Positions 36,890-47,306 of a stretch of 64,000 nt of DNA are shown one piece after another. Source of the DNA: Pseudomonas silvicola (GTDB lineage: Bacteria; Pseudomonadota; Gammaproteobacteria; Pseudomonadales; Pseudomonadaceae); the NCBI RefSeq assembly GCF_026651855.1, contig NZ_CP093280.1:40001-104000 (forward strand), given 5' to 3'. Position 1 is the stretch's first letter. Every line of letters starts with the position of its first letter. Below the pieces are notes generated by a model, which saw nothing but the letters and a program-made list of their open reading frames with translations, was not told the DNA's origin and ran no database searches. The position numbers and the translations under genes are program-made.

Positions 36890-39826
36890 ATGCCCAAAGG
36901 ATTGTTACGCGCCCTCGCCGCCGTGCTGACCCTGATCGCGCTTTACAGCCTGCTGGGCTTCCTGATTCTGCCGGGCATTGGCCTGCGCATCGCCAATCAG
37001 CAACTGGCCAAGTACGCCAGCGTGCCGGCCCACCTGGAACGGCTGGAGTTCAACCCCTTCAGCCTGGAGTTGACGGTATGGGGCTTGCACATCGGCGAGC
37101 CGGGCATCGAGCAGGTGGGCTTCGAACGCCTGTACGCCAACCTGCAAATCGACAGCCTGTGGACCAAGGCCCTGCACCTGGAAGCCGTGGAACTGGACAA
37201 ACCGCGCACCGAACTGCTCTTCAATAAAGACGGCAGCCTCAACCTGGCCCAACTGTTCAAGCTGCCTCCCAGCGAGCCGGCCAAACCTGACGAGCCCGCC
37301 AGCAAACCGTTCCCCCTGCGCATTGGCAGCATCAAGCTGAACGAAGGCTATCTGCACTTCAAGGACGTGCGCCCCAGCGAGCCCATCGAATTCCTCTACA
37401 ACTCGATGAACCTGGAACTGAAGAACCTCAGCACCCTGCCTGAAGACAACGCCGACATGACCATGGTGGCCGCCGGCCCCGACGGCGGCCAGATCGACTG
37501 GAAAGGCCGCATCAGCCTGGTACCGATCACTTCCGAAGGCTCGTTGAAGGTTACCGACGCCAAGATGAAGGTCTGGTGGCCCTATGTGCGCGATGCCCTG
37601 CCGTTGGCCCTGCAGGACGGCATTCTCAACCTGAGCACCGACTACTCGCTGAACCTGTCCAAGGACACCCAGCTGAACCTGACCAACGCCTCGGTCAGCA
37701 TCGCGCCCTTTGCCCTGAATGCCCCGGATGGCCGGCCGCTGGTCAAGCTCGAACGCCTGAATGTCAGTGAAACCTCGGTAGACCTTGCAAAGCAATTGGT
37801 CACGGTCGGCAAGATCCGCAGCAGCAAGCTGGAAACCTGGGCCGCGCGCGAAGCCGATGGTCAACTGGACTGGCAGAAGCTGTTCGCCGCCCCCAAGGCC
37901 GCGCCACCGCCCCAGGAAAAAACGGCCCCGGCCACGGCCGATGCCACGCCGCAAACCCAGCCGGTACCCAGCGCGCCCAGCAAACCGTGGCAGGTGCTGC
38001 TCAAGGACGTGCAGCTGCGTGACTACCAGGTGCACCTGGCCGACCGCATGCAGAAGGAACCGGTGGCACTGGAGCTGGGCCCGCTGAACGTCGACGTGCA
38101 GAATTTCGACAGCCTCAATCAGTCGCCTTTCACGCTCAAGCTCGATACTGGCCTGGGTAAACAGGGCAAGATCAGCGCCAGTGGCGAGGTCAACCTGGCG
38201 CCCGTCACGGCCAGGCTCAAGGTCAACACCCAGGACATCGACCTGCGCGTGGCCCAGGCCTACATCACCCCGTTCATCCGCCTGGAACTGCGCAGCGGGC
38301 GCCTGGGCAGTGACCTGGCGGTGAACCTGAAGAACATCGACCCGCTCACCCTGAGCATCACTGGCAGTGCCAAGGTCGATCAATTGCAGACCCTGGACAC
38401 CCTCAAGGGCCGCGACTTCGTGAAGTGGGAAAACCTGCAGCTCGACGGCCTGGACTATGAGCATGGGGCCAGCCTGAGCATCGACAAGGTGACCCTGACC
38501 CAGCCTTACGCACGGTTCATGATCAACGAAGACCGCACCACCAGCGTCAATGACCTGCTGATTCCCCAGGCACAGAACCCGCAGGCCCAGGCCAACGCCA
38601 AGCCTGCGGCCGCCAGCAAGCCGATGGCCATCCATGTGGGCGGTGTGAGCATCAAGGGCGGCTCGGCGTATTTCGGTGACTTCAGCCTCAAGCCGAATTT
38701 CGCCACCAATATCCAGGACCTCACCGGTACCATCGGGACCATCGATAGCCAGCAGCAGAAACCGGCCAAGGTGGACATCAAGGGCAAGGTGGACCGCTAT
38801 GCACCCGTGACCATCGCCGGTGCCCTGACGCCGTTCGACCCCATGGCCAGCCTGGATATCGACACCCGCTTCAACCGCCTTGAGCTCACTACCCTCACGC
38901 CGTACTCGGGCAAGTTCGCCGGTTACCGCATACGCAAGGGCCGGATGAACCTGGAACTGCACTATGTGATCACCAAAGGCCAGCTGAAGGCCGAAAACAA
39001 AGTACTGGTCGACCAACTGGAACTGGGCGAAAAAGTCGACAGCCCGGACGCCGTCAGCCTGCCGGTGAAACTGGCGATTGCGCTGCTCAAGGACGTCAAC
39101 GGCCAGATCAACATCGAACTGCCCATTACCGGCGACCTCAACAACCCGCAATTCAGCGTGATGCCCATCGTCTGGCAGACCCTGCGCAACCTGGTGGTCA
39201 AGGCGGTGGCCGCGCCCTTCAAGTTGCTCGGCAGCCTGGTCAGTGGCGGCGACTCGGCCGACCTGAGCAATATCGCCTTCGCCCCGGGTTCCAGCGACCT
39301 GAGCCCCAGCGCCCAGGCCAACCTGCTCAAGCTGGCCGCCGGCCTCAAGAGCCGCCCCGGCCTGCACCTGGAGGTGGCCGGTGCGGCGGCGGTCAGCAGC
39401 GATGGCCCGCTGGTTGCCCAGCAACGCCTTGAGCAGGAATACCAGAGTACCTACTTCAAGACCCTGCAACGCCGCGGTGACAAGGTGCCGGCCAACGCCA
39501 ACCTGCTCACCGTGCCCGAGGACGAGAAAGCCCCCATGCTGGCGGCCATCTACCGCACCCAGCTCAACCAGCAGCCGCCTGTGGCATGGGAGCAATTGGA
39601 GAAGAAGCAACGCGAAGCCAACCTGCATGACGCCGTGATCAAGTCCTGGGCCGGCAGCGAGCCATTGCTGCGGGCGCTGGGGCAAGCAAGGGCCGCGGCT
39701 ATCAAGGCGTTCCTGGTGGACAAGGGGCAGTTGCCGGACGAGAAGGTGTTTCTCATCGATACGGTCATAGGTGATGCGCAGAAAGACGGTAGCGTGGTGA
39801 CTGAGATGCAGGTGAATGCTGACTGA
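36890..39826 (+). CDS. Large AsmA-like DUF748 envelope protein
   Basis: A 978-residue protein with an N-terminal membrane anchor (about 6-28) followed by long repeated beta-rich segments, DUF748 type (related to AsmA/TamB lipid-bridge proteins), and a Pro/Ala/Gln linker around 340-365. The region about 800-845 (FAPGSSDLSPSAQANLLKLAAGL) resembles the start of an OmpA-like peptidoglycan-binding domain, though the domain looks incomplete. Likely periplasmic and inner-membrane anchored. The role in phospholipid transport is inference. Confidence 0.85.
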   Translation: MPKGLLRALAAVLTLIALYSLLGFLILPGIGLRIANQQLAKYASVPAHLERLEFNPFSLELTVWGLHIGEPGIEQVGFERLYANLQIDSLWTKALHLEAVELDKPRTELLFNKDGSLNLAQLFKLPPSEPAKPDEPASKPFPLRIGSIKLNEGYLHFKDVRPSEPIEFLYNSMNLELKNLSTLPEDNADMTMVAAGPDGGQIDWKGRISLVPITSEGSLKVTDAKMKVWWPYVRDALPLALQDGILNLSTDYSLNLSKDTQLNLTNASVSIAPFALNAPDGRPLVKLERLNVSETSVDLAKQLVTVGKIRSSKLETWAAREADGQLDWQKLFAAPKAAPPPQEKTAPATADATPQTQPVPSAPSKPWQVLLKDVQLRDYQVHLADRMQKEPVALELGPLNVDVQNFDSLNQSPFTLKLDTGLGKQGKISASGEVNLAPVTARLKVNTQDIDLRVAQAYITPFIRLELRSGRLGSDLAVNLKNIDPLTLSITGSAKVDQLQTLDTLKGRDFVKWENLQLDGLDYEHGASLSIDKVTLTQPYARFMINEDRTTSVNDLLIPQAQNPQAQANAKPAAASKPMAIHVGGVSIKGGSAYFGDFSLKPNFATNIQDLTGTIGTIDSQQQKPAKVDIKGKVDRYAPVTIAGALTPFDPMASLDIDTRFNRLELTTLTPYSGKFAGYRIRKGRMNLELHYVITKGQLKAENKVLVDQLELGEKVDSPDAVSLPVKLAIALLKDVNGQINIELPITGDLNNPQFSVMPIVWQTLRNLVVKAVAAPFKLLGSLVSGGDSADLSNIAFAPGSSDLSPSAQANLLKLAAGLKSRPGLHLEVAGAAAVSSDGPLVAQQRLEQEYQSTYFKTLQRRGDKVPANANLLTVPEDEKAPMLAAIYRTQLNQQPPVAWEQLEKKQREANLHDAVIKSWAGSEPLLRALGQARAAAIKAFLVDKGQLPDEKVFLIDTVIGDAQKDGSVVTEMQVNAD

Positions 39827-39860
39827 CCGTTGCGCCTGATCCTGCAAGGTCTGTAATACC

Positions 39861-39887
39861 TTGTAGGACCGAGCGAAGCTCGGGAAC
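39861..39887 (+). repeat. Single REP unit after the DUF748 gene
   Basis: TGTAGGACCGAGCGAAGCTCGGGAA is a lone, slightly decayed member of the GTGGGACCGGGC REP family seen near 504, 652 and 62011. Confidence 0.6.
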
Positions 39888-39908
39888 CAGGCGCCCCAAC
39901 TTCAACCG

Positions 39909-39941
39909 CAAAAAAAAGCCCCGGCACTGGGCCGGGGCTTT
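39909..39941 (-). terminator. Terminator of the BON-domain gene
   Basis: On the minus strand AAGCCCCGGC-CCAGT-GCCGGGGCTT is followed by a T-run. Confidence 0.93.
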
Positions 39942-39976
39942 GAGTGGGCACATCCTGTGCCCGTCGCATGAACCTG

Positions 39977-40315
39977 TTACTGGGTTTGCAGCGCGTCAGC
40001 CGAAACCGATTTGACATGCTTGGTGTGCTTGGCGATGTTCACGGCAGTGGTTTTCTGCGCCGAAGTCAGGGTCACACCGTCTTTGGAAGCCAGGGTCACG
40101 ACGCCGTGGTTGGTTTCAACGGTGATGTCGCTACCTGGAATGCCTTTCTCGGTCAGCAGGTTGGCTTTGACCTTGGTGGTGATCCAGGTGTCAGAACCGG
40201 CTTGTTCGGTCTTGGCCACGGTACCGTTGGTAGTGGTTTCAGCGGCAAACGCGAAGTTGCCCATGGCCAGGGTCAGAGCGGTAGCAGTAGCGGCAGCAAT
40301 AGCGAACTTTTTCAT
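39977..40315 (-). CDS. BON-domain periplasmic protein (OsmY-like)
   Basis: A 112-residue protein with a signal peptide (1-24, ending FAFAAE) and a single BON domain (about 45-110: KVKANLLTEKGIPGSDITVETNHGVVTLAS), which binds phospholipid or membrane surfaces. OsmY-like proteins are usually stress-induced. The ATG giving MKKFAIA follows AGGAGTGA. It is flanked by its own terminator. Confidence 0.92.
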   Translation of the reverse strand: MKKFAIAAATATALTLAMGNFAFAAETTTNGTVAKTEQAGSDTWITTKVKANLLTEKGIPGSDITVETNHGVVTLASKDGVTLTSAQKTTAVNIAKHTKHVKSVSADALQTQ

Positions 40316-40553
40316 ACGAGTCACTCCTGTTTTTCGAGAAGTCTGCGCCAGGTTCGTTTGGCGGCAGGGTTACCTATACTGTTGCAGGGCCTGTGCCAAC
40401 CTGAGTATTAAATAAAATCCTTTAATATCAGTCAGTTACGAACATCGCGTTTTTCGTTGATCGTGCATATTGCATGTTCGGCGCCGAAACCGCGTGCAAG
40501 TTGCATGTCCGCTAAAGAACTGGGTGAAAACAAACGCCCGCTGCCGCAAGCGC

Positions 40554-40584
40554 ATAAAAAAAGGGCCCCGAAGGGCCCTTTTTT
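40554..40584 (-). terminator. Terminator of the rimP-pnp transcription unit
   Basis: Minus-strand stem AAGGGCCC-TTCG-GGGCCCTT followed by seven T. It closes the nusA-infB-rpsO-pnp group. Confidence 0.95.
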
Positions 40585-40600
40585 CAAATGCTAAGGGTTA

Positions 40601-42706
40601 TTACACACCCGAAGCCTTTGCAGCGGCGACGTCCTTGATGGACAGCTTGATACGGCCGCGGTTGTCCACGTCCAATACCAGTACTTCAACTTCCTGGCCT
40701 TCTTTCAGGATGTCGGTCACCTTCTCTACGCGAGCGTCACTCAGCATCGAGATGTGAACCAGGCCGTCCTTGCCAGGCAGGATATTGACGAAAGCGCCGA
40801 AGTCGACGATGCGCTCAACCTTGCCGACGTAGATCTTGCCAATTTCAGCTTCGGCAGTGATCGACAGCACGCGCTGCTTGGCCGCCTCGGCCGCTTCCTT
40901 GGTTTCGCCGAAGATCTTGATCGAGCCATCGTCTTCGATGTCGATCGAGGCCTTGGTTTCCTCGCAGATAGCGCGGATGGTGGCGCCGCCTTTACCGATG
41001 ACGTCACGGATCTTGTCGGTGTCGATCTTCATGGAGATCATGGTCGGAGCGTTTTCCGACAGCTCTTCACGCGACTTGCCGATGATCTGGTTCATCTGGC
41101 CGAGGATGTTCAGGCGCGCTTCCAGGGCCTGGCCCAGGGCGATTTCCATGATCTCTTCGGTGATGCCGTTGATCTTGATGTCCATCTGCAGGGCAGTCAC
41201 ACCCTTGGCAGTACCGGCTACCTTGAAGTCCATGTCGCCCAGGTGGTCTTCGTCACCCAGAATGTCGGTCAGAATGGCGAACTTCTCGCCTTCCTTGACC
41301 AGGCCCATGGCGATACCGGCAACCGGAGCCTTCATCGGCACACCAGCGTCCATCAGGGCCAGGGAAGCACCGCAGACGGAAGCCATGGAGCTCGAGCCGT
41401 TGGATTCGGTGATTTCCGACACGACGCGGATGGTGTACGGGAATTCGTCAGCAGCAGGCAGCATGGCCTGAACCGAACGACGGGCCAGACGGCCGTGGCC
41501 GATTTCGCGGCGGCCAGCACCGCCCATGCGACCACACTCGCCCACCGAGAACGGAGGGAAGTTGTAGTGCAGCATGAAGGGGTCTTTCTTCTCGCCTTCC
41601 AGGGTGTCCAGCAGCTGTGCGTCACGGGCAGTACCCAGGGTCGCGACGACCAGGGCCTGGGTTTCGCCACGGGTGAACAGGGCCGAACCGTGGGTCTTGG
41701 GCAGAACACCGACTTCGATGTTCAGCGGGCGCACGGTCTTGGTGTCACGGCCGTCGATACGTGGCTTGCCGTTGACGATGTTTTCGCGAACGGTGCGGTA
41801 TTCAATCTCGCCGAATGCGGCTTTCACGTCGGCGGCGGATGGCTGGCCTTCTTCACCAGACAGCTTGGCCACGACCTGATCCTTCAGCTCGCCCAGGCGC
41901 GCGTAACGGTCGGCCTTGACGGTGATGGTGTAGGCGTCGGAGATCGCTGCGCCGAACTCGGCACGGATAGCGCCGAGCAGCTCGGTGGCTTCGGCTTGAG
42001 GTGCCCAGGCCCAGGTAGGCTTGGCAGCTTCGGCGGCCAGCTCTTTGACGGCGTTGATGACCGCCTGGAATTCGTCGTGGGCGAACAGCACGGCGCCCAG
42101 CATCTGGTCTTCGGTCAGCTCTTTGGCCTCCGATTCAACCATCAGCACGGCGTCGGAGGTACCGGCCACGACCATGTCCAGGCTGGAGGCAGCCAGTTGT
42201 TCGTAGGTAGGGTTCAGCAGGTAGCCAGTGCTTTCGTGGAACGCAACGCGGGCGGCGCCGATAGGGCCTTCGAACGGAATACCGGAGATGGCCAGGGCCG
42301 CCGAGGTACCGATCATGGCAGCGATGTCCGGATCGGTCTTCTTGCTGGTCGATACGACGGTGCAGACAACCTGCACTTCGTTCATGAAGCCTTCAGGGAA
42401 CAGGGGGCGGATCGGACGGTCGATCAGGCGCGAGGTCAGGGTCTCTTTCTCGGAAGGACGGCCTTCGCGCTTGAAGAAACCACCAGGGATCTTGCCGGCG
42501 GCATAGGTCTTTTCCTGGTAGTGCACGGACAGCGGGAAGAAGCCCTTGCCTGGATCAGCTTGCTTGGCGCCTACAACGGTGACCAGCACGGTGACGTCGT
42601 TATCGACGGTGACCAGTACGGCGCCGGAGGCTTGACGGGCAATACGGCCAGTCTCGAGGGTGACGGTCGATTGACCGAACTGGAACTTCTTGATTACCGG
42701 GTTCAC
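40601..42706 (-). CDS. pnp: Polynucleotide phosphorylase
   Basis: This 3'-5' exoribonuclease is the core of the RNA degradosome. The 701-residue protein has two RNase PH domains, the second with catalytic aspartates in [15 protein letters not shown], a KH domain (about 555-620: [15 protein letters not shown]) and an S1 domain (about 622-690). The GTG start is preceded by TAGGAAACC. Downstream of rpsO; such leaders are normally cut by RNase III and autoregulated. Confidence 0.97.
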   Translation of the reverse strand: MNPVIKKFQFGQSTVTLETGRIARQASGAVLVTVDNDVTVLVTVVGAKQADPGKGFFPLSVHYQEKTYAAGKIPGGFFKREGRPSEKETLTSRLIDRPIRPLFPEGFMNEVQVVCTVVSTSKKTDPDIAAMIGTSAALAISGIPFEGPIGAARVAFHESTGYLLNPTYEQLAASSLDMVVAGTSDAVLMVESEAKELTEDQMLGAVLFAHDEFQAVINAVKELAAEAAKPTWAWAPQAEATELLGAIRAEFGAAISDAYTITVKADRYARLGELKDQVVAKLSGEEGQPSAADVKAAFGEIEYRTVRENIVNGKPRIDGRDTKTVRPLNIEVGVLPKTHGSALFTRGETQALVVATLGTARDAQLLDTLEGEKKDPFMLHYNFPPFSVGECGRMGGAGRREIGHGRLARRSVQAMLPAADEFPYTIRVVSEITESNGSSSMASVCGASLALMDAGVPMKAPVAGIAMGLVKEGEKFAILTDILGDEDHLGDMDFKVAGTAKGVTALQMDIKINGITEEIMEIALGQALEARLNILGQMNQIIGKSREELSENAPTMISMKIDTDKIRDVIGKGGATIRAICEETKASIDIEDDGSIKIFGETKEAAEAAKQRVLSITAEAEIGKIYVGKVERIVDFGAFVNILPGKDGLVHISMLSDARVEKVTDILKEGQEVEVLVLDVDNRGRIKLSIKDVAAAKASGV

Positions 42707-42894
42707 GGTTTCCTACCTTCTTCAGTTTGCTCTGGGGGAACTGGTTTCTTGCGAAATTCTTGGGCAGCAAGGGGAATCGGCCCTTTGGCAGTCCAGATAA
42801 AACTTGAGGCTGGAAGCCTGCCCTGCATCAACGCCTGAGCGCCCATGCAGAACAGCCAACCAACCTCATTGATACGCACGGCGTGTTCGTCAGC

Positions 42895-42912
42895 TCCGGC
42901 GCCAGGCGCCGG
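42895..42912 (-). terminator. Hairpin between rpsO and pnp
   Basis: TCCGGCGCC-GGCGCCGGA dyad without a T-run, within the 253-base rpsO-pnp gap. Partial terminator or RNase III processing stem by analogy with E. coli. Confidence 0.45.
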
Positions 42913-42959
42913 ATTCGACGGAGGCAACACGCCGCGCACACCACAAGCCCGGGCCGCTG

Positions 42960-43229
42960 TTAGCGACGCAGACCCAGACGGCCGATCAGGGCGCTGTAAC
43001 GAGTGGTGTCTTTGCCCTTCAGGTAGTCCAGCAGCTTACGACGCTGGTTAACCATACGGATCAGGCCACGACGCGAGTGGTGGTCTTTGCCGTTGGCCTT
43101 GAAGTGGCCTTGCAGCTTGTTGATGTTGGCAGTCAGCAGTGCAACCTGCACTTCTGGCGAACCGGTGTCGCCAGCGGCTTGCTGGAACTCACCAACGATC
43201 TTTGCTTTTTCTTCAACGTTAAGTGCCAT
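42960..43229 (-). CDS. rpsO: 30S ribosomal protein S15
   Basis: S15 binds 16S rRNA early in small-subunit assembly and can repress its own translation. The 89-residue protein [12 protein letters not shown]...[13 protein letters not shown] is a full family match, including KDHHSRRGL in the RNA-binding helix. The 15 in-frame codons upstream are discarded. Confidence 0.98.
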   Translation of the reverse strand: MALNVEEKAKIVGEFQQAAGDTGSPEVQVALLTANINKLQGHFKANGKDHHSRRGLIRMVNQRRKLLDYLKGKDTTRYSALIGRLGLRR

Positions 43230-43345
43230 GAGGGCATCTCCATTACTAAGGAAAACCGTTTGACCGGCTTCCAACAGGCCGAGGACAAATCCTCGTATTT
43301 AAAAGTGAGGGATAACCGTGCCTGTTAACAGCCACCCTCGTTCGG

Positions 43346-44263
43346 TCATTCTGACCGAATCAAGCGACGTGGCGCGATGCGCCCGTCTTCGCTCACTTCA
43401 CCGATACCGATGAAGCGACCGTTGTGATCCTGCACCCGTACCATGCCGAATTTCGGCGCGTCCGGGGCTCTTACCGGTTGTCCGTGCAGCCAGTAGAACG
43501 CACTGTGCTCGGAGAACTGCAACAGGGGCCAATCCAGCAGGCCGCTGTCCGAAGGCATGAGGAACTGGTCGACCGCCTCGTTGCCACCCTCGGCATGCAC
43601 ACGCTCGAGCTCTTCGAGGGTGACCGTCTGGGCCAGCGTGAAGGGGCCTGCCTGGGTGCGACGCAGTTCAGCGACGTACGCGCCACAGCCCAATTGCTCA
43701 CCGATGTCTTCCACCAGGGTACGGATATACGTGCCTTTGGAGCACGCTACCGACAACCGTGCGCGGGTGTCATCGAAGGCCAGCAATTCCAACCGGTCAA
43801 TAGTAACAGAACGCGCCTCGCGCTCCACTACTTCCCCTGCACGCGCCAGCTTGTAAAGCGGCTGGCCATCACGCTTGAGGGCGGAGTACATCGGCGGTAT
43901 CTGACTGATTTGACCACGAAATCGTGGCAAAACCGCTTCGATATCGTCGCGACCAACGGTTACATCTCGGGTACGCAACACCTCACCTTCGGCGTCGGCC
44001 GTGGTGGTGGTCTGGCCCATCTGCATCACCGTCTCGTAGCCCTTGTCGGAATCGAGCAGGTACTGGGAGAACTTGGTGGCCTCACCGAAGCACAGCGGCA
44101 GCACGCCGGTGGCCAAGGGGTCGAGGCTGCCGGTGTGGCCGGCCTTTTCGGCATTGAGCAGCCAACGGACCTTCTGCAGGGCCGCGTTGGAGGTGAACCC
44201 CAGCGGCTTGTCCAGCAGGATGATGCCGCTGACGTTACGACGGATACGCTTGACCTGAGCCAC
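43346..44263 (-). CDS. truB: tRNA pseudouridine-55 synthase
   Basis: TruB converts U55 of the T-loop of tRNAs and acts as a tRNA chaperone. The catalytic Asp is in [14 protein letters not shown] (near residue 45). It has a C-terminal PUA-like domain. The 305-residue protein uses a GTG start, with GGAG inside the end of rbfA three bases upstream. Confidence 0.97.
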   Translation of the reverse strand: MAQVKRIRRNVSGIILLDKPLGFTSNAALQKVRWLLNAEKAGHTGSLDPLATGVLPLCFGEATKFSQYLLDSDKGYETVMQMGQTTTTADAEGEVLRTRDVTVGRDDIEAVLPRFRGQISQIPPMYSALKRDGQPLYKLARAGEVVEREARSVTIDRLELLAFDDTRARLSVACSKGTYIRTLVEDIGEQLGCGAYVAELRRTQAGPFTLAQTVTLEELERVHAEGGNEAVDQFLMPSDSGLLDWPLLQFSEHSAFYWLHGQPVRAPDAPKFGMVRVQDHNGRFIGIGEVSEDGRIAPRRLIRSE

Positions 44264-44266
44264 CGC

Positions 44267-44668
44267 TTACTCCTCGGTGCCTGGTTTGCTGTCGGTATCC
44301 TGGTGCTGGCTGTCTTCGGCCACGGCACGCTCGATCAGCGCCGACAACTGGGCGCCACGGGTGACGCTCTCATCGTAGTGGAAGTGCAGCTGCGGCACGC
44401 TGCGCAGTTTCATTTCCTTGCCCAGGTGCACGCGCAGGAAGCCTGCGGCGGAGTTCAGCACCTTGATGGTCTGCTTGATGTCTTCGGCGCTGTCCTGGCC
44501 CATGACGGTGATGAACACCTTGGCATGGCCCACGTCCCGGCTGACGTCGACGGCAGTGATGGTCACCAGGCCCACGCGCGGGTCCTTGACCTCACGGCGG
44601 ATCAGTTGCGCCAGCTCGCGTTGCATCTGGTCGCCGATGCGCTGGGTACGGCTGTATTCTTTTGCCAT
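44267..44668 (-). CDS. rbfA: Ribosome-binding factor A
   Basis: RbfA binds the 30S subunit and helps mature the 5' end of 16S rRNA, notably in the cold. The 133-residue KH-like protein carries [19 protein letters not shown] and [12 protein letters not shown]. The acidic C-terminal tail is typical. It is part of the infB-rbfA-truB group. Confidence 0.97.
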   Translation of the reverse strand: MAKEYSRTQRIGDQMQRELAQLIRREVKDPRVGLVTITAVDVSRDVGHAKVFITVMGQDSAEDIKQTIKVLNSAAGFLRVHLGKEMKLRSVPQLHFHYDESVTRGAQLSALIERAVAEDSQHQDTDSKPGTEE

Positions 44669-44695
44669 GAATGCTTACCTGTAACTGAAGCGGCA

Positions 44696-44729
44696 AACGC
44701 CCGGCCAGGGCAGAGCCGGGCCGGGCGTT
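44696..44729 (-). other. Intercistronic hairpin between infB and rbfA
   Basis: AACGCCCGGC pairs with GCCGGGCGTT around a short loop, in the 109-base gap. No T-run. Probably an attenuating or stabilising stem. Confidence 0.5.
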
Positions 44730-44777
44730 GCGTTTAGAGTGGCCAGGCGGACCTGGCGCACTCCTCTAGCTCGCGTG

Positions 44778-47279
44778 TTAGAGCGTACGAGCCACTTGGA
44801 CCTTCTCGAAGACTTCGATCTTGTCACCGACCTTGACGTCGTTGTAGCTCTTGACGCCGATACCGCATTCCATGCCGGCACGCACTTCGGACGCGTCATC
44901 CTTGAAGCGGCGCAGGGATTCCAGCTCGCCTTCGAAGATAACGATGTCTTCGCGCAGTACGCGGATCGGACGGTTGCGGTACACGGTACCTTCGACGACC
45001 ATGCAGCCGGCGATCGCGCCGAACTTCGGCGAACGGAACACGTCACGCACTTCGGCGATACCCAGGATGTTCTCGCGAACGTCGCTGCCAAGCATACCGG
45101 TCAGGGCTTTCTTGACGTCTTCAATGATGTCGTAGATCACGTTGTAGTAACGCATGTCCAGACCTTCCTGCTCGACGATCTTGCGCGCGCCGGCATCGGC
45201 ACGCACGTTGAAGCCGAACAGTACTGCATTGGAGGCCAGTGCCAGGTTGGCGTCGGACTCGGTGATACCACCGACACCGCCACCGACCACGCGCACTTGC
45301 ACTTCGTCGTTGCCCAGGCCGTTCAGAGCGCCCTGCAAAGCTTCCAGCGAACCACGGACGTCGGATTTGAGGACGATGTTGAGCGTCTTCTTCTCTTCCT
45401 GGCCCATGTTCTCGAAGATGTTTTCCAGCTTGCCGGCGTGAGCACGGGCCAGCTTGACTTCGCGGAACTTGCCTTGACGGAACAGAGCCACTTCACGGGC
45501 TTTCTTCTCGTCGGCAACCACGCTCATCTCGTCGCCAGCGTCCGGGGTACCATCAAGGCCCAGGATCTCGACCGGAATGGCCGGACCTGCTTCCTTGATC
45601 GACTTGCCGTTCTCGTCGAGCATGGCACGTACGCGGCCGTAGTTCGAACCGACCAGTACCATGTCGCCTTGGCGCAGGGTACCGTCTTGAACCAGTACGG
45701 TAGCGACAGGGCCACGGCCCTTGTCCAGGCGCGACTCGACCACTACACCGCGGCCCGGAGCAGAAGGGGTGGCCTTCAGTTCCAGTACTTCGGCTTGCAG
45801 CAGAACAGCTTCCAGCAGCTCGTCGACGCCAGTACCCTGCTTGGCCGAGACCGGTACGAATGGAGTGTCGCCACCCCACTCTTCCGACGTCACGCCGTGT
45901 ACCGACAGCTCGCTGCGGATACGGTCCAGGTCTGCACCCGGCTTGTCGATCTTGTTCACCGCGACAACCAGCGGCACGCCAGCAGCCTGGGCATGCTGAA
46001 CGGCTTCGATGGTCTGTGGCATCACGCCGTCGTCGGCTGCGACCACCAGGATCACGATGTCGGTCGCCTTGGCACCACGGGCACGCATGGCGGTAAACGC
46101 GGCGTGGCCCGGGGTATCCAGGAAGGTCACCATGCCACGGTCGGTTTCGACGTGGTAGGCACCGATGTGCTGGGTGATGCCGCCGGCTTCGCCCGCAGCT
46201 ACCTTGGCGCGACGGATGTAGTCCAGCAGCGAGGTCTTGCCGTGGTCAACGTGGCCCATGACGGTCACGACTGGCGCACGGGAGAACTCCTCACCTTCGA
46301 ACTTCAGCGATTCGGCCAGGGAGTCTTCCAGGGCAGTGTCGCTGACCAGAGTCACTTTGTGGCCCAGTTCTTCAGCAACCAGCTGGGCAGTTTCCTGGTC
46401 CAGTACCTGGTTGATGGTGGCCGGGGTACCCAGCTTGAACATGAACTTGATGACTTCGGCAGCCTTCACCGACATCTGCGCGGCCAGGTCACCCACGGTG
46501 ATGGTCTCGCCGATCTGCACGTCACGGATCACAGGACCGGTAGGGTTCTGGAAGCCGTGGGCGTTACGCTTCTTCAGCTTGCCCTTGCCACGGCCGCCAC
46601 GACGGAAGCCATCGCTTTCCTCGTCGGTGGTGCGTGGAGCGGCACGTGGGGTCGGCGCCTTTTCCTTCTCTTTCACCGAAGCGCGATGCGGCGCGTTCTT
46701 GCGCTCGCCATCATTGCGGCGGGCGTCGTCGTTGCGCGGTTTGTCCGGGCGACGCGGCTCGTCTTTCTTGCGGTCGGCCGACGGCGCAGGTGCAACGGCA
46801 CCCAGGTCGACGTTGGCAGGCGCAGGCGCAGCTTCGGCAGCGGCCGGGGCAGCAGCAGGTGCAGCCGGGCGACGCGCTTCTTCTTCAGCGCGCTGACGGG
46901 CAGCTTCCTGTTCAGCCTTCTGACGCGCAGCGTTTTCGGCGGCGCGACGTTCTTCCAGCTCGCGCTTCTGCTCGGCCTGGATTTCTTCCGGGCTGCGCTG
47001 CACGAATACTTTCTTCTTGCGTACTTCTACGCTGATGCTCTTGCTGCCAGCCACACGCAGGGTGCTGGTGGTCTTGCGCTGCAAGGTAATCTTGCGTGGT
47101 TCTTCCGCTTTAGCCTTGTGGCTGCTTTTCAAATGAGCCAGCAGAGCCTGCTTCTCATTATCGGTCACAACTTGTCCGGCGTCGGTGTGCGGCAGACCTG
47201 CCTCACGCATCTGCTGTAACAGGCGCTCTACCGGTGCGGCGACCTCTGTGGCCAGTTCTTTCACCGTGACTTGCGTCAT
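44778..47279 (-). CDS. infB: Translation initiation factor IF-2
   Basis: IF-2 brings initiator tRNA to the ribosome. The 833-residue protein has N-terminal helical modules, a charged Ala/Arg/Lys/Glu-rich region (about 80-250), the GTPase domain with G1 [10 protein letters not shown]3 DTPGH and G4 NKID (about 340-450), and the C-terminal fMet-tRNA-binding domains. The N-terminal start MTQVTVKEL is the family start. The initiator tRNA it serves is encoded 2.2 kb away. Confidence 0.97.
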   Translation of the reverse strand: MTQVTVKELATEVAAPVERLLQQMREAGLPHTDAGQVVTDNEKQALLAHLKSSHKAKAEEPRKITLQRKTTSTLRVAGSKSISVEVRKKKVFVQRSPEEIQAEQKRELEERRAAENAARQKAEQEAARQRAEEEARRPAAPAAAPAAAEAAPAPANVDLGAVAPAPSADRKKDEPRRPDKPRNDDARRNDGERKNAPHRASVKEKEKAPTPRAAPRTTDEESDGFRRGGRGKGKLKKRNAHGFQNPTGPVIRDVQIGETITVGDLAAQMSVKAAEVIKFMFKLGTPATINQVLDQETAQLVAEELGHKVTLVSDTALEDSLAESLKFEGEEFSRAPVVTVMGHVDHGKTSLLDYIRRAKVAAGEAGGITQHIGAYHVETDRGMVTFLDTPGHAAFTAMRARGAKATDIVILVVAADDGVMPQTIEAVQHAQAAGVPLVVAVNKIDKPGADLDRIRSELSVHGVTSEEWGGDTPFVPVSAKQGTGVDELLEAVLLQAEVLELKATPSAPGRGVVVESRLDKGRGPVATVLVQDGTLRQGDMVLVGSNYGRVRAMLDENGKSIKEAGPAIPVEILGLDGTPDAGDEMSVVADEKKAREVALFRQGKFREVKLARAHAGKLENIFENMGQEEKKTLNIVLKSDVRGSLEALQGALNGLGNDEVQVRVVGGGVGGITESDANLALASNAVLFGFNVRADAGARKIVEQEGLDMRYYNVIYDIIEDVKKALTGMLGSDVRENILGIAEVRDVFRSPKFGAIAGCMVVEGTVYRNRPIRVLREDIVIFEGELESLRRFKDDASEVRAGMECGIGVKSYNDVKVGDKIEVFEKVQVARTL

Positions 47280-47306
47280 GCACTTCTCTCCTCAGGCCGC
47301 GCCTAC

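Noticed and set aside
36905-39847. 980-codon open frame antisense to the DUF748 gene
   Set aside because: Same GC-bias effect. The sense protein has a signal anchor, domain structure and sensible context; the antisense one does not.
44739-47219. 826-codon frame antisense to infB (and similar ones opposite pnp, pgi, ftsH and acs)
   Set aside because: Each mirrors a verified core gene; compositional artefact of the codon usage.
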